DNA from: CAWKMN01 sp963850765 | GTDB taxonomy: Bacteria > Chloroflexota > Anaerolineae > Aggregatilineales > Aggregatilineaceae | NCBI GenBank assembly: GCA_963850765.1 | Contig: CAWKMN010000005.1 | Span: forward strand, 1 to 64,000 | DNA length: 64,000 bases | Reading direction: 5' to 3' | Shown here: piece by piece, positions 55,343 to 63,863 of the stretch | Layout: every line of letters starts with the position of its first letter | Position numbering within the stretch: position 1 is the first letter of the stretch | Translations under genes and position numbers: made by a program | Notes under the pieces: model-generated | Databases searched by the model: none | Told to the model about the DNA's origin: nothing | Seen by the model: the letters and a program-made list of their open reading frames with translations, nothing else

Positions 55343-55472
55343 TGCGTCCGCTGTGAACGCTGACTTCGGTGTGAGTTTGGCGCAGCAAACGAGAGAAAAG
55401 CTGCCCGCGCGTGCTGTTCTGGCCCGGCGGGTTTGATGTGTCTAAACCCGGTTTGCGAGGAGAACGAGTTAG

Positions 55473-56114
55473 ATGGCTGAGAAAATTGTATTAGAGGCGA
55501 CCAGGCGGGACGTGTTCGGCAAGCGAGTTCGGCATCTGCGCTCCGAGGGGTTGGTCCCCGGCGTGGTGTACGGACCGACCTTCGAATCGGTGCCGGTCCA
55601 GGTTGAATGGCTCCAACTACGTCCGGTGCTGCGTGCTGCCGGCGGTTCGCACCTGATCCAGCTTCACATTGGGGGCGAGGAATATAATACGCTGGTGCGC
55701 GAAGTCCAGCGCGATCCGCTGCGCGGCGAAGTGCTGCACATCGATTTTTATCGCGTTCGAATGGATGTGGCTGTCCGCGCGGACGTGCCGCTGACCACAA
55801 CGGGCAGCGATACGGCGATCACCAAGAACGGCGGCGTGCTGCTGCAGGAAATGACGACGATCACGGTCGAGTGCCTGCCCACCGATCTGCCGGCGATGGT
55901 GCCCGTGGATGTGTCCGTACTGAAGCAGGTCGGGGACGCCATCCTCGTGAAAGACCTGCCGGTGATTGCGGGTGTCACGTATCTGGCTAATGGCGACGAT
56001 TTGGTGATCTCCACGTCGGCCATCTTCGAGCGCGAGGAAGAGGAAGAGGTTGTCGCTGCCAGCGCCGAACCCGAACTGATCCGCCGCAAGGAAGAAGAAC
56101 TCGACGAAGAGTAA
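55473..56114 (+). CDS. rplY: 50S ribosomal protein L25/general stress protein Ctc
   Basis: 213 residues, the long (TL5/CTC) form. The N-terminal domain (LEATRRDVFGKRVRHLRSEGLVPGVVYG) binds 5S rRNA, and the C-terminal beta domain (about 95-185, VRADVPLTTTGSDT, DLPAMVPVDVSVLKQVGDAILVKDL) is followed by an acidic tail (FEREEEEEVV...). ATG 55473 has GCGAGGAG upstream. The leader is about 125 bases long; a near-palindrome CTAAACCCGGTTTG lies in it at 55441-55454. A terminator follows at 56239. trmI is convergent. Confidence 0.94.
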   Translation: MAEKIVLEATRRDVFGKRVRHLRSEGLVPGVVYGPTFESVPVQVEWLQLRPVLRAAGGSHLIQLHIGGEEYNTLVREVQRDPLRGEVLHIDFYRVRMDVAVRADVPLTTTGSDTAITKNGGVLLQEMTTITVECLPTDLPAMVPVDVSVLKQVGDAILVKDLPVIAGVTYLANGDDLVISTSAIFEREEEEEVVAASAEPELIRRKEEELDEE

Positions 56115-56147
56115 TCCCGTGCGCGGGATGGCTGGTGAACTGGCTTC

Positions 56148-56182
56148 ACACTCAGCCTCTCTCCATGTGGTGGAGAGAGGCG
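56148..56182. repeat. CCTCTCTCCATGTGGTGGAGAGAGG palindrome
   Basis: A short CTCTCC-type inverted repeat directly after rplY, before the terminator. Confidence 0.6.
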
Positions 56183-56238
56183 ATATGATCCAGCCGCCGG
56201 CCCGCACTCGAGTCGGAAGATTCACTCACTGCTGTCGG

Positions 56239-56260
56239 AAGGCCGGAAACGGCCTTTTTG
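56239..56260 (+). terminator. Terminator after rplY
   Basis: AAGGCCG, four-base GAAA loop, CGGCCTT, then TTTTG; a strong rho-independent terminator on the plus strand. On the minus strand no T-tract follows. Confidence 0.85.
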
Positions 56261-56267
56261 TTTGGCT

Positions 56268-57122
56268 CTACTCCACATCGTCCGCGCCGTCGAACTCGGC
56301 GCTGCTGGCTTCCGCCTCGGCGGCGATGTCGTCCGGGATACGTTCGACGGCGCGCGCGAACACCAGAAAGCCGGTGTGACCCACCATCTGGTCATCCGGA
56401 CGGATGCGTGCGGGAATGGTCTTGTACGTGCGGCGCAGCAGTTCCTCGATTTCGAGCATATACCACGGACCACCGTACAGGTGATCGGCCAGCGTCGCCA
56501 CCTGATTGATGGTGGGCACAATCGCTCCAAAGAAGCCGCCGCCGCGCAGCGCCGCGCGCGCCTGTGCCAGATACTCCCACGGCTCGCGCACGTCCAGAAA
56601 CAGCGCCTCGACGTTCCGCTCGTCAAATCCCTCGGCAATATCGCGCAGGTGAAAGGTCACATGATTCAGCAGATCGAGCCGCTTGAGGTTGGTGATCGCG
56701 CGCTCCTGCATTTTCTCGCGACGCTCGTAGCTGTAGACGTGGCCTTCTGCGCCAACGAGCAGCGCGAGTGTGAGCGTCAGTGCGCCGCTGCCAGTCCCCG
56801 CCTCGATGACACGCACGCCGGGCCGGATGCCGAGCTTCATGGCGATATATCCCAGGTCCTTGGGGAAGATGATCTGCCCTTCGCGCTGAAGATGGCGGAT
56901 CAGGTCGTCAAGGTTGGGCGCGAGGGCGAACATCTTGTGACCGATATTCGTGGGCACTTGCGACCCATAGGGTAAGCCCACCAGGGCGTCATGCTCGATA
57001 AAACCCAGGTGGCACTCAAAACGCGCCCCAGCCATGATCGTCCGCATGAAGGTGCGGCGGTCCTTGCCGATCATCATCACCAGATCGCCATACTGCATTA
57101 TCGGATCGCTGGAAAGTGGCAC
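56268..57122 (-). CDS. trmI: tRNA (adenine-58-N1)-methyltransferase
   Basis: 284 residues, the length of bacterial TrmI. An N-terminal beta domain (up to about 70) with DALVGLPYGSQV, a Rossmann methyltransferase with the SAM loop VIEAGTGSGALTLTLALL, YSYERREKM (acidic residue binding the ribose), LFLDVREPW (catalytic motif region) and GFFGAIVPTINQV. It methylates A58 in the T-loop of tRNAs. The GTG at 57122 is chosen because AAGGAGG is just upstream; ATG 57098 is possible. Convergent with rplY, divergent from the next regulator. Confidence 0.92.
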   Translation of the reverse strand: MPLSSDPIMQYGDLVMMIGKDRRTFMRTIMAGARFECHLGFIEHDALVGLPYGSQVPTNIGHKMFALAPNLDDLIRHLQREGQIIFPKDLGYIAMKLGIRPGVRVIEAGTGSGALTLTLALLVGAEGHVYSYERREKMQERAITNLKRLDLLNHVTFHLRDIAEGFDERNVEALFLDVREPWEYLAQARAALRGGGFFGAIVPTINQVATLADHLYGGPWYMLEIEELLRRTYKTIPARIRPDDQMVGHTGFLVFARAVERIPDDIAAEAEASSAEFDGADDVE

Positions 57123-57255
57123 ACAACCTCCTTGCCGCGTGCGGCCAATGTCGGGCGGCTATTATAGGGGCGGATGGGCAAAACGGCCAAACGCATTATG
57201 TTGGCGTTTCGCTTGGAAGCGTTGTATAACAGTCTTACCCAAGCGAACGACGCAC

Positions 57256-57284
57256 TTTGCGCAGTGCTCTTTTGATGATACACT
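57256..57284 (+). promoter_or_regulatory. Possible promoter of the response regulator
   Basis: TTTGCG (57256-57261), 17 bases, then TACACT (57279-57284) with a TGA extension; leader about 45 bases. Confidence 0.4.
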
Positions 57285-57335
57285 ACAAGGCTAGCAGCCA
57301 AGCTACCTTACTTAAACGATGGAGAATGCCGGGTA

Positions 57336-57719
57336 ATGAAACGGATACTGGTGGTTGATGACGAAATCGGCGCGCTGACACTGATCGGAATCATGCTGGA
57401 ACGCGGCGGCTTTGAAGTGCTTAAGGCCAAAGATGCCGCACAGGCGCAGGACGTTCTGGAAATGGAGACCCCCGATCTCATCATTCTGGACGTCATGATG
57501 CCGGGCATGGACGGGATCGAGCTGTGCCGGGTGCTGCGCGAGCGGCCAAACACCGTCAATCTGCCGATCCTGATCCTCTCGGCGCGCGGCGATGCCAAGA
57601 GTGTGATGAATGGCATGGACGCGGGGGCCAATGACTATCTGCCCAAGCCGATCCTGCATCATGATCTGGTCGCCAAGGTACGCCGGATGCTGAATCTCGA
57701 CCCGGTTGCCGAAGACTGA
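57336..57719 (+). CDS. Single-domain response regulator
   Basis: 127 residues, receiver only. VVDDEIG holds the acidic pair, LIILDVMMPGMDG the phospho-Asp, LILSARG the Ser and LPKPI the Lys. ATG 57336 follows GGAGAATG with moderate spacing. A terminator follows at 57748, so it is monocistronic. No histidine kinase lies nearby; it may receive phosphate from one of the kinases at 9-15.7 kb or from elsewhere. Confidence 0.9.
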   Translation: MKRILVVDDEIGALTLIGIMLERGGFEVLKAKDAAQAQDVLEMETPDLIILDVMMPGMDGIELCRVLRERPNTVNLPILILSARGDAKSVMNGMDAGANDYLPKPILHHDLVAKVRRMLNLDPVAED

Positions 57720-57747
57720 TTCCGCGACTCCTTTCAGGCCCATGCAT

Positions 57748-57786
57748 AACGTGCCGGCAGAGTACACCTCTTGGCGGCACGTTTTT
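57748..57786 (+). terminator. Terminator after the response regulator
   Basis: AACGTGCCG (57748-57756) pairs with CGGCACGTT (57775-57783), then TTTTG. Confidence 0.8.
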
Positions 57787-57891
57787 GTTGGGCGTGACCG
57801 GGTTGGTCGATTGGCAGGGAGCCGACTACAATATGTCTGAAATTGGCATAAGCCTTGGGATAAGCCACCTACTGATGGGGGAGAGGACCTC

Positions 57892-59187
57892 GTGAAGACT
57901 CCGCTGCTCGTGATCCTGGCTGGCGGTGCCAGCTCGCGCCTGTGGCCGCTTGAAGAAAAGTCACTCATCAAGTTTATGGGACGCCCGCTGCTGAGTTTGC
58001 AGCTCGAGAATTACTCGCGGCTGGGTCTCAACCATGCGGTGATCGTCGCCAACCCCGAAAACGAACAGGTAATCCGCGGGCTGAGCCGATCGGTGCCGCA
58101 TGTTGAGGTGGAGGTCGTGGTCCAGACGGAACCCAAGGGGATGGGCGATGCGCTGCTCCGACTGGACGCGTATCTGAACCAGCACGGCAACCAGCCGATC
58201 TATATCACCCAGGTGCACGATCTGACCGACGTGCTGCTGCACCAGCGCATGCTGACCGAGTACCAGTCCGGCAGCGCGCGCGCCTATCTGGCCGGCTACC
58301 GCGTCTCTGAATATTTCCCCGGCGGCTATCTGGAAGTCGGACCGGAAGGGCGCATCATGAGTGTGATCGAGAAGCCGGGCGCGGGCAACGAGCCGAGCGA
58401 TCTGGTGAGCATCGTCGCCCATATCCATCTTGACGCGCAGCGGCTGCTCCAGCACATCCGCGACGAGTACGCCAAGCCGATCAAGTCCGACGATCATTAT
58501 GAGCGGGCGATGGCCCAAATGATGGTTACCGACGTGTTTCAGGTGGTGCCCTACGAGGGACCGTGGCAGGCACTCAAATATCCCTGGCACGTGCTGGATC
58601 TCATGCAGGCGTTTCTCAGCCGCATCGATGGGCAGCGTATTTCGCCGGACGCGCGCATCGAGGACGGCGTGCTGATCAAGGGCAACGTCGTCATCGAGAG
58701 AGGCGCGCGGGTGTTCCACGGCGCGACGATCGCCGGGCCTGCCTATATTGGCGAGGGTGCGATTGTCGGGAACGGGGCGCTCGTGCGCGAATCCATGATC
58801 GGCGCGGGGGCGGTCGTCGGGTTTGTGACGGAAGTGGCGCGCAGTTACATGGCTGACCGCGCCCACACGCACGCCGGCCAGGTGCTTGACTCGATCCTGG
58901 ACGAAGACGTGAATTTCTCCGCAAGCTGCACCACCGCCAACCTGCGGATCGATCAGGGCATCGTGAAAAGCACCGTCAAGGGTGAGCGGATCAGCACCGG
59001 GCGGGATAAGCTGGGCCTGATCGCGGGCAAGAAGGCGTTTATCGGCGTGAACGTGATGACCATGCCCGGCGTCAAGATCGGCCGCGAAAGCGAGATCGGT
59101 CCGACGACGGTCGTTCAGGAAGACGTGCCCGACTATACACGCGTGTGGGTCGAGCAGTCGCTCGGGCGGAAAGAGATCAAAACGTGA
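57892..59187 (+). CDS. GlmU-like sugar-phosphate nucleotidyltransferase
   Basis: 431 residues. An N-terminal nucleotidyltransferase domain has LAGGASSRLWPLEEKSLIKFMGRPL (G-x-x-R-L and the catalytic lysine) and VIEKPG; the C-terminal half (about 255-431) is a left-handed beta-helix of hexapeptides (ARIEDGVLIKGNVVIERGARV, then VKIGRESEIGP). The fusion is GlmU-like, but the exact nucleotide and sugar cannot be told; archaeal-type bifunctional enzymes look alike. The GTG start has GGGGAGAGG upstream. Its TGA overlaps the GTG of the hexomutase gene (GTGA), so the two are translated together and probably supply one nucleotide sugar for the envelope. Confidence 0.85.
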   Translation: MKTPLLVILAGGASSRLWPLEEKSLIKFMGRPLLSLQLENYSRLGLNHAVIVANPENEQVIRGLSRSVPHVEVEVVVQTEPKGMGDALLRLDAYLNQHGNQPIYITQVHDLTDVLLHQRMLTEYQSGSARAYLAGYRVSEYFPGGYLEVGPEGRIMSVIEKPGAGNEPSDLVSIVAHIHLDAQRLLQHIRDEYAKPIKSDDHYERAMAQMMVTDVFQVVPYEGPWQALKYPWHVLDLMQAFLSRIDGQRISPDARIEDGVLIKGNVVIERGARVFHGATIAGPAYIGEGAIVGNGALVRESMIGAGAVVGFVTEVARSYMADRAHTHAGQVLDSILDEDVNFSASCTTANLRIDQGIVKSTVKGERISTGRDKLGLIAGKKAFIGVNVMTMPGVKIGRESEIGPTTVVQEDVPDYTRVWVEQSLGRKEIKT

Positions 59188-60552
59188 TCGACGCGAGCAT
59201 CTTCAAAAAATACGACATCCGCGGCAAGTTCGGCGAGGCGCTCACCGAGGACGCGGCGCGGCAGATCGGGCAGGCGTTTGGCACGACGCTGCTGCGACTT
59301 GGAGTCCGCGAGGTGGTGATCGGCCACGATAACCGGGCCAGTTCGCCGGCGCTATCCGAGGCGGCGATCGAGGGACTGGTCCGGGCGGGCTGCGCTGTGA
59401 CCGACATCGGGTTGGCCGCCACGCCGGTGGTGTACTGGTGTGCCGTCGAGATGGGCAACGCGGGCGGCATGATGGTCACGGGCAGCCATCTGAAACCCGC
59501 CATGAACGGGTTCAAGCTCTCCGTTGGGATGCGCAACCTGTACGGCGACCAGATCACGGCGCTGCACGAGATGATCACGCATAACGATCTGGCGGTGGGT
59601 GAGGGGCACAGCACCGACCGATCACAGCGTGCATGAGCGCTATCTGGCCATGCTCGAAACTAAACTGCATCATGCCCGCCCGCTGACGATCGCCGTCGAT
59701 GCGGGGAACGGCATGGGCGGCGTGTACGCCGTGCCGCTGCTGGAAGCGCTCGGCCACCACGTGATCCCGCTGTACTGCGAGCCGGATGGCTCCTATCCCC
59801 ACCACCAGCCCGATCCGCAGGACGCGGCGAACCTGCGCGACCTGACGGCGCTGGTCCGCGAGCGCGGGGCGAACCTGGGATTGGCGTTCGATGGAGACGC
59901 CGATCGCGTCGGCGTGGTGGATGACCAGGGCAGCCCGATCACGGCGGACCGCGTGCTGGTGCTGCTGGCGCGCGATACGCTGTCGCGGCATCCTGGCGCG
60001 ACGGTCGTCGCGGATGTGCTCAGCACGCAGGTCTTGTTTGACGAGGTCGCCAAAGCGGGAGGCAAGCCGCTGGTGTGGATCAGCGGGCATTCGCTGATCA
60101 AGGCGAAGATGGCCGAGGTCGGCGCGCTGCTTGGCGGCGAGATGAGCGGTCATATCTTCATGGCCGACGACTATTATGGCTTTGACGACGGGATTTTTGT
60201 CGCCGGGCGGCTGGTGCAGCTGCTCGCGGCGCAGGATCAACCGCTGTCCGCGCTGATGGCGACCGTCCCGACGCTGTATTCCACGCCGGAATATCGCCCC
60301 TACTGCCCCGACGAGCGTAAAGCTCCCGTTATCCAGGCGGTGTATGATGCGCTGGTGAACCAGTACCCGATCAACAGCGTGGACGGCGTGCGCATCACGT
60401 TCGATCACGGCTGGGGGCTGCTGCGCGCGTCGAACACCGAGCCGGTGCTGAGTCTGCGCTTCGAGGGCGACACCGAGGCGGATGCGCTCGAATACAAGCA
60501 CATTGTCCAGGCGACGCTGAAAGAGGTGTATCCCGAGGTGGAGGAGTTTTAG
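59184..60552 (+). CDS. Phosphohexomutase (PMM/PGM/GlmM family), one frameshift
   Basis: About 456 residues joined near 59620. The N-terminus (FKKYDIRGKFG) and MMVTGSHLKPAMNGFK with the active serine are in the first frame; after VGEGHST the second goes on DHSVHERYLAML, FDGDADRVG (Mg), GEMSGHIFM (sugar) and RASNTEPVLSLRF (phosphate). The GTG at 59184 overlaps the upstream TGA by GTGA. It probably makes the sugar 1-phosphate for the overlapping nucleotidyltransferase. The break needs one extra base and both halves are intact, so sequence error is likely. Confidence 0.87.
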
Positions 60553-60616
60553 CGAGTAAGCTTTCAGCTATCAGCAGTCAGCGAAAAAGATGCAGGTGGC
60601 AAGGTATCAGGAATTG

Positions 60617-60649
60617 AAAGGCCCGGCTCTGAACAAGGCCGGGCCTTTT
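60617..60649 (+). terminator. Strong terminator after the nucleotidyltransferase/hexomutase pair
   Basis: AAAGGCCCGGC (60617-60627) pairs with GCCGGGCCTTT (60638-60648), then T. The rest of 60553-60805 holds an AGCTATCAGCAGTCAGCG fragment (60567-60584 in part) and no gene. Confidence 0.9.
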
Positions 60650-60805
60650 ATTGCGGTAGAGGGTGTTATGCAGTGACGCCCCTACGGACGCTGGAATTTC
60701 CGGACCTGCCGGTTGTAAAGCTTGCACGGGGGAATTGACAAGCGCCCTCCCCTTTCTCCGTGCGTGCAAGCACAGGGGGACCGGGCCTATAGTGCATAAT
60801 ACTCG

Positions 60806-62347
60806 CTAGGGAGTCGTGGTCGGAGGCAGGGCTTCTGCGACGTCGCTTGCGGGTTCGGCATCGGGGCAGGCCAGGAGCGATCCCGCTGCGCCAAGCGAGC
60901 CGAGGGCATCCGCATTCAGGCGGACCAGTGCGGTGTCCCAGTTATCGGGCGTCAGGGTTTTGGTCTGCACCACGTCGCCGGTGTGCAGGTCGATCTGCAC
61001 GAGTTCGGCGTTTGTCTCACCTTCGGGCGCGTGGATGGCGTAGATGTAGTCCTGGCTGAGCGTGCCCGCCACGATGTCGAGATCGGGCTGCAAGTGGGTG
61101 ATCTGCTTACCGTTTTCCGCGTCGATCACGAAAATGCCTCGGTGAATATCACCCCGCTCAACGGCCTCGGTATTCGTCAGCACGTTTCTGCCCATCGGGT
61201 GATACAGGTACAGCTTGCTATCGTACACGCCGAGCAGATCCGTGGCGGTGATCCCGGCTTCGACGGCGGCGCGGTCGTCGTAGTCGAGGACAGCCGACGC
61301 GATGCCATCCCGATAGGCGAATGGAAAACTGAGGAGGTTCACTCCGTCCGTGATGTAGAACCTCGGAACCGAGCCGGACGCGTCCCAGGCGGTCATCAGG
61401 AGTTCGACCGGCTGCCTGAAACCTTTGGTGCGGTACAGTGTGGTCTCGGTGAAATGATCACCTGTCAGGAGTTCAACGGAGACAAGCTGCAAACCAGCGT
61501 CGTGAGGGGCAAAGCCAACGATCATGGACTGGCTCGGTGAGACACTGAGTGTCATATCCTCGGCCGGCAGAGGGATGGTGCTCTCCGGCGGTGTGGCGCG
61601 CGGATTATAGACGCTGATGTGCCCGCTGCCCGCAGTGTACTGGTAGATACGGCCATCCAGTGTTTCTGTCCCGATCCCCGCCTCACTTGCCAGACGGCAG
61701 TTTGTGCGCGCGGCCAGATCGAGCCGGTATTGAGTCTGGAGGGGGCCGGGGCCTTGCTGGTAATACAGCGCCGTCCCCGTGCCGCTCGCCTGGGCATACG
61801 TCCAGTAGCCCTCTCGGTCCGCCGCGTTCACCGTCGTGATCTCGTCCAGCGTGTTGGGATCGAGGACATGAATTCCGCCGCTGTGACTCATCAGCAGCAG
61901 GTAGGTCTGGGGCAGGGCATCCGCCAGGACCATTTTCATCGCGGCATCACCGCCCGGGCGCGCGCGGTACCACTTGCCATCATATTCGGACGATCCGTTG
62001 GTGATTCCCTTAAAGTATACATAACCCAGATCGCCGCCCGGATCGGGGTAATATACGGCGGAATCGAAGGACTGATACTGATCCGGCGCGGTTTCAAACT
62101 GGCGGTCGAGCGTGTAGCCTTCGCCCAGCCCGGTGGGTTCTGCGATCGACCCAGCCTCGATATTTTCAAGGCTGGCCATCGAGAGCCAATCGGTAATGGC
62201 GCGATCGGTCACGATCACCTCCTCGTCCAGGGCCGGGCTGGTGATGATAATACGGTCAGAAGCGCCTTTAGCCTGCGCCGCCGGGACAAATGCGGCCAGC
62301 AGCGCCACCATGATCAGCAGAGTGAGGACAGCATGTTGAGTTTTCAT
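60806..62347 (-). CDS. Secreted protein, beta-propeller-like
   Basis: 513 residues. Signal peptide MKTQHAVLTLLIMVALLAAFVPAAQA. The mature part is beta-rich with repeated YxxxPxxxxL and HVLDPNTLDEITTVNAA / IFVIDAENGKQITHL / LVQIDLHTGDVVQTKTL blades, as in WD40- or PQQ-like propellers. One isolated Cys pair (TNCRLA, LLACPD) may be a disulfide. Two TM-free ends, C-terminal TTTP. The ATG has AAGGAGG upstream. A surface binding or sensing role is likely; no enzyme motif is visible. Confidence 0.7.
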   Translation of the reverse strand: MKTQHAVLTLLIMVALLAAFVPAAQAKGASDRIIITSPALDEEVIVTDRAITDWLSMASLENIEAGSIAEPTGLGEGYTLDRQFETAPDQYQSFDSAVYYPDPGGDLGYVYFKGITNGSSEYDGKWYRARPGGDAAMKMVLADALPQTYLLLMSHSGGIHVLDPNTLDEITTVNAADREGYWTYAQASGTGTALYYQQGPGPLQTQYRLDLAARTNCRLASEAGIGTETLDGRIYQYTAGSGHISVYNPRATPPESTIPLPAEDMTLSVSPSQSMIVGFAPHDAGLQLVSVELLTGDHFTETTLYRTKGFRQPVELLMTAWDASGSVPRFYITDGVNLLSFPFAYRDGIASAVLDYDDRAAVEAGITATDLLGVYDSKLYLYHPMGRNVLTNTEAVERGDIHRGIFVIDAENGKQITHLQPDLDIVAGTLSQDYIYAIHAPEGETNAELVQIDLHTGDVVQTKTLTPDNWDTALVRLNADALGSLGAAGSLLACPDAEPASDVAEALPPTTTP

Positions 62348-62410
62348 GGGTGTTTCCTCCTTGGTCGGTTTTGGAAGAAATACACCGCTGGCGGGGATCG
62401 GGTTCCCAGT

Positions 62411-62500
62411 GGTTGTGAGTTATGAGTTTTGAGTTCTGAGTTGGATCTGGTCCAGCAGCTTTTGACTTAAAGCGCATGACTCAAAACTCACAACTCGATT
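62411..62500. repeat. GAGTTTTGAGTT inverted pair
   Basis: TTGTGAGTTATGAGTTTTGAG (62413-62433 in part) faces GACTCAAAACTCACAACTC (62478-62497). The same arms bound the block at 13401-13742. Confidence 0.7.
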
Positions 62501-63543
62501 CAGAATCGCAGCAGCACGCCCGCTGCGTCATCATGCGTTTTCATGCGCGGATAGGTCTCGTGGTCGGGATCGGCGGCTTCGGTTTCGCGCAGCAGGGCGA
62601 GATACCCGGCGAGTCCGCGCGTGCCGATCTGCTCGGCCATGTGGGCGCGGCGCCGCGCCATAAACTCAGCGGCCTGGACCGGGTCATCACAGAAGACTTC
62701 ATCGGCGCTGGCCGGCCACTCAAGTCCGTCGGTCATGGCGCAGACAAACGCCGCGCCGTTGAGAGGTATCTCCCCGATCTTCAGGAAATAGCGCAGTTCG
62801 GGCAGTCCGTCCAGCACGCCGCCACCCAGGCTGGGCTGGGGAAGCCCGTATTCGTCCACGTAGTTATGGAGCAGGGCGTTGTCGCGGTTGAAGCGGCGAA
62901 TGTCCGGCTGCTGCGCCAATTCGCGGAACGACAGATCGGGGTGATAGCGGCGCGACTGGTGGATGGTGCGCATCAGCGTATCGTCGCTGGCGAGATTGTG
63001 CGCCGTGGGGATGCTCACCCGCCCGTCGCGGTAGGCGACCAGCAGCGACGTATCACCCGCGTGGACATAGCGCAGGCTGTGATCGGCGGGATTGTATTCC
63101 GCCAGTGTCATGACGCACGCGGGGAGGCCCAGACGTACGAGACGTGGATCGTGGCCGACGGTTTGCAGGATCTCGTCGGGAAACGCCATTCGCTCCAGCG
63201 CCAGCGCGCCGAACAGCCGGATCAGCGCCCGGCCCAGATCCGCGTTGGCTTCGAGTGCCAGGGTTCGCAGGTCGGCGGGCATGCCCGTGCCGATCTGCGT
63301 GGCGAGCAAATCGCGCACGAGGCGCGCGGCGAAAGCCGCCGGGGTGAGTTTGTCGGGCAGCGTGTCCAGATAGCGCTGGAGGGGCGGCGGTGTCAGGCGA
63401 GTCGTCGCGCCATCAATCGCGGCAAAGATGACGCGCTCGGCCAGCGGGCCGGTCTGCATAACCAGCCACGCGTCCTCATTCAGACGCCCTGGTGGGGTGT
63501 GGCAGATCACCTCGACAGCGGGGTAGGGGGCCTGCGATTGCAC
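62500..63543 (-). CDS. PP2C-like protein phosphatase
   Basis: 347 residues from GTG 63543 (AGGAG nine bases upstream; a longer start would lie close to the tRNA). PP2C landmarks are RLNEDAW (metal Asp), FAAIDGATTRLTP, VHAGDTSLLVAYRDG, FVCAMTDGLEW and THDDAAGVLLRF, with the metal-binding Asp residues in each. Large inserted segments set it apart from stand-alone PP2C domains. It may reverse Ser/Thr phosphorylation, but no kinase gene is near. Confidence 0.78.
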   Translation of the reverse strand: MQSQAPYPAVEVICHTPPGRLNEDAWLVMQTGPLAERVIFAAIDGATTRLTPPPLQRYLDTLPDKLTPAAFAARLVRDLLATQIGTGMPADLRTLALEANADLGRALIRLFGALALERMAFPDEILQTVGHDPRLVRLGLPACVMTLAEYNPADHSLRYVHAGDTSLLVAYRDGRVSIPTAHNLASDDTLMRTIHQSRRYHPDLSFRELAQQPDIRRFNRDNALLHNYVDEYGLPQPSLGGGVLDGLPELRYFLKIGEIPLNGAAFVCAMTDGLEWPASADEVFCDDPVQAAEFMARRRAHMAEQIGTRGLAGYLALLRETEAADPDHETYPRMKTHDDAAGVLLRF

Positions 63544-63602
63544 GGGATCAACTCCTGGCCGGACAAAAAAAGACACTCCGCCCAATGGAATGCCTTAGAG
63601 AG

Positions 63603-63674
63603 AGCGGGTAAGGGGATTCGAACCCCTGACATCCAGCTTGGGAAGCTGACGTTCTACCACTGAACTATACCCGC
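63603..63674 (-). tRNA. tRNA-Gly (CCC)
   Basis: On the minus strand the sequence begins GCGGGTATAGTTCAGTGGTA and ends TTCGAATCCCCTTACCCGCT. The acceptor stem GCGGGTA/TACCCGC pairs fully, the D-loop has AGTGGTA, the anticodon stem is CAGC/GCTG with loop TTCCCAA (anticodon CCC, Gly) and the T-loop is TTCGAAT. No CCA is encoded; it must be added. Confidence 0.95.
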
Positions 63675-63731
63675 AGAACTGCCGTAATTATACGGGCGAA
63701 GGCGGCTCGCTGTCAAGATTTCTAGAACGTT

Positions 63732-63862
63732 TACCACAGAGGGCACAGAGATCACAGAGTATTATTGAAAGGAGAAAGAAAGAGGCAGTGAAAAGATGGT
63801 CTCTTCCTTTCCTCTCTTTACCTTCTGTTCTTCTCTGTGCCCTCTGTGATCTCTGTGGTGAA
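63732..63862. repeat. ACCACAGAG palindrome
   Basis: ACCACAGAGGGCACAGAGATC (63733-63753 in part) faces CTCTGTGCCCTCTGTGATCTCTGTGGT (63835-63861 in part) around an AAAGAAAGAGG / CCTCTCTTTAC inner pair. No gene is seen between 63675 and 63863. Confidence 0.75.
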
Positions 63863-63863
63863 G

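Noticed and set aside
62476..63663. A 395-residue plus-strand frame over the PP2C-like gene and tRNA
   Set aside because: It runs through the tRNA and opposes a gene with clear PP2C metal residues.
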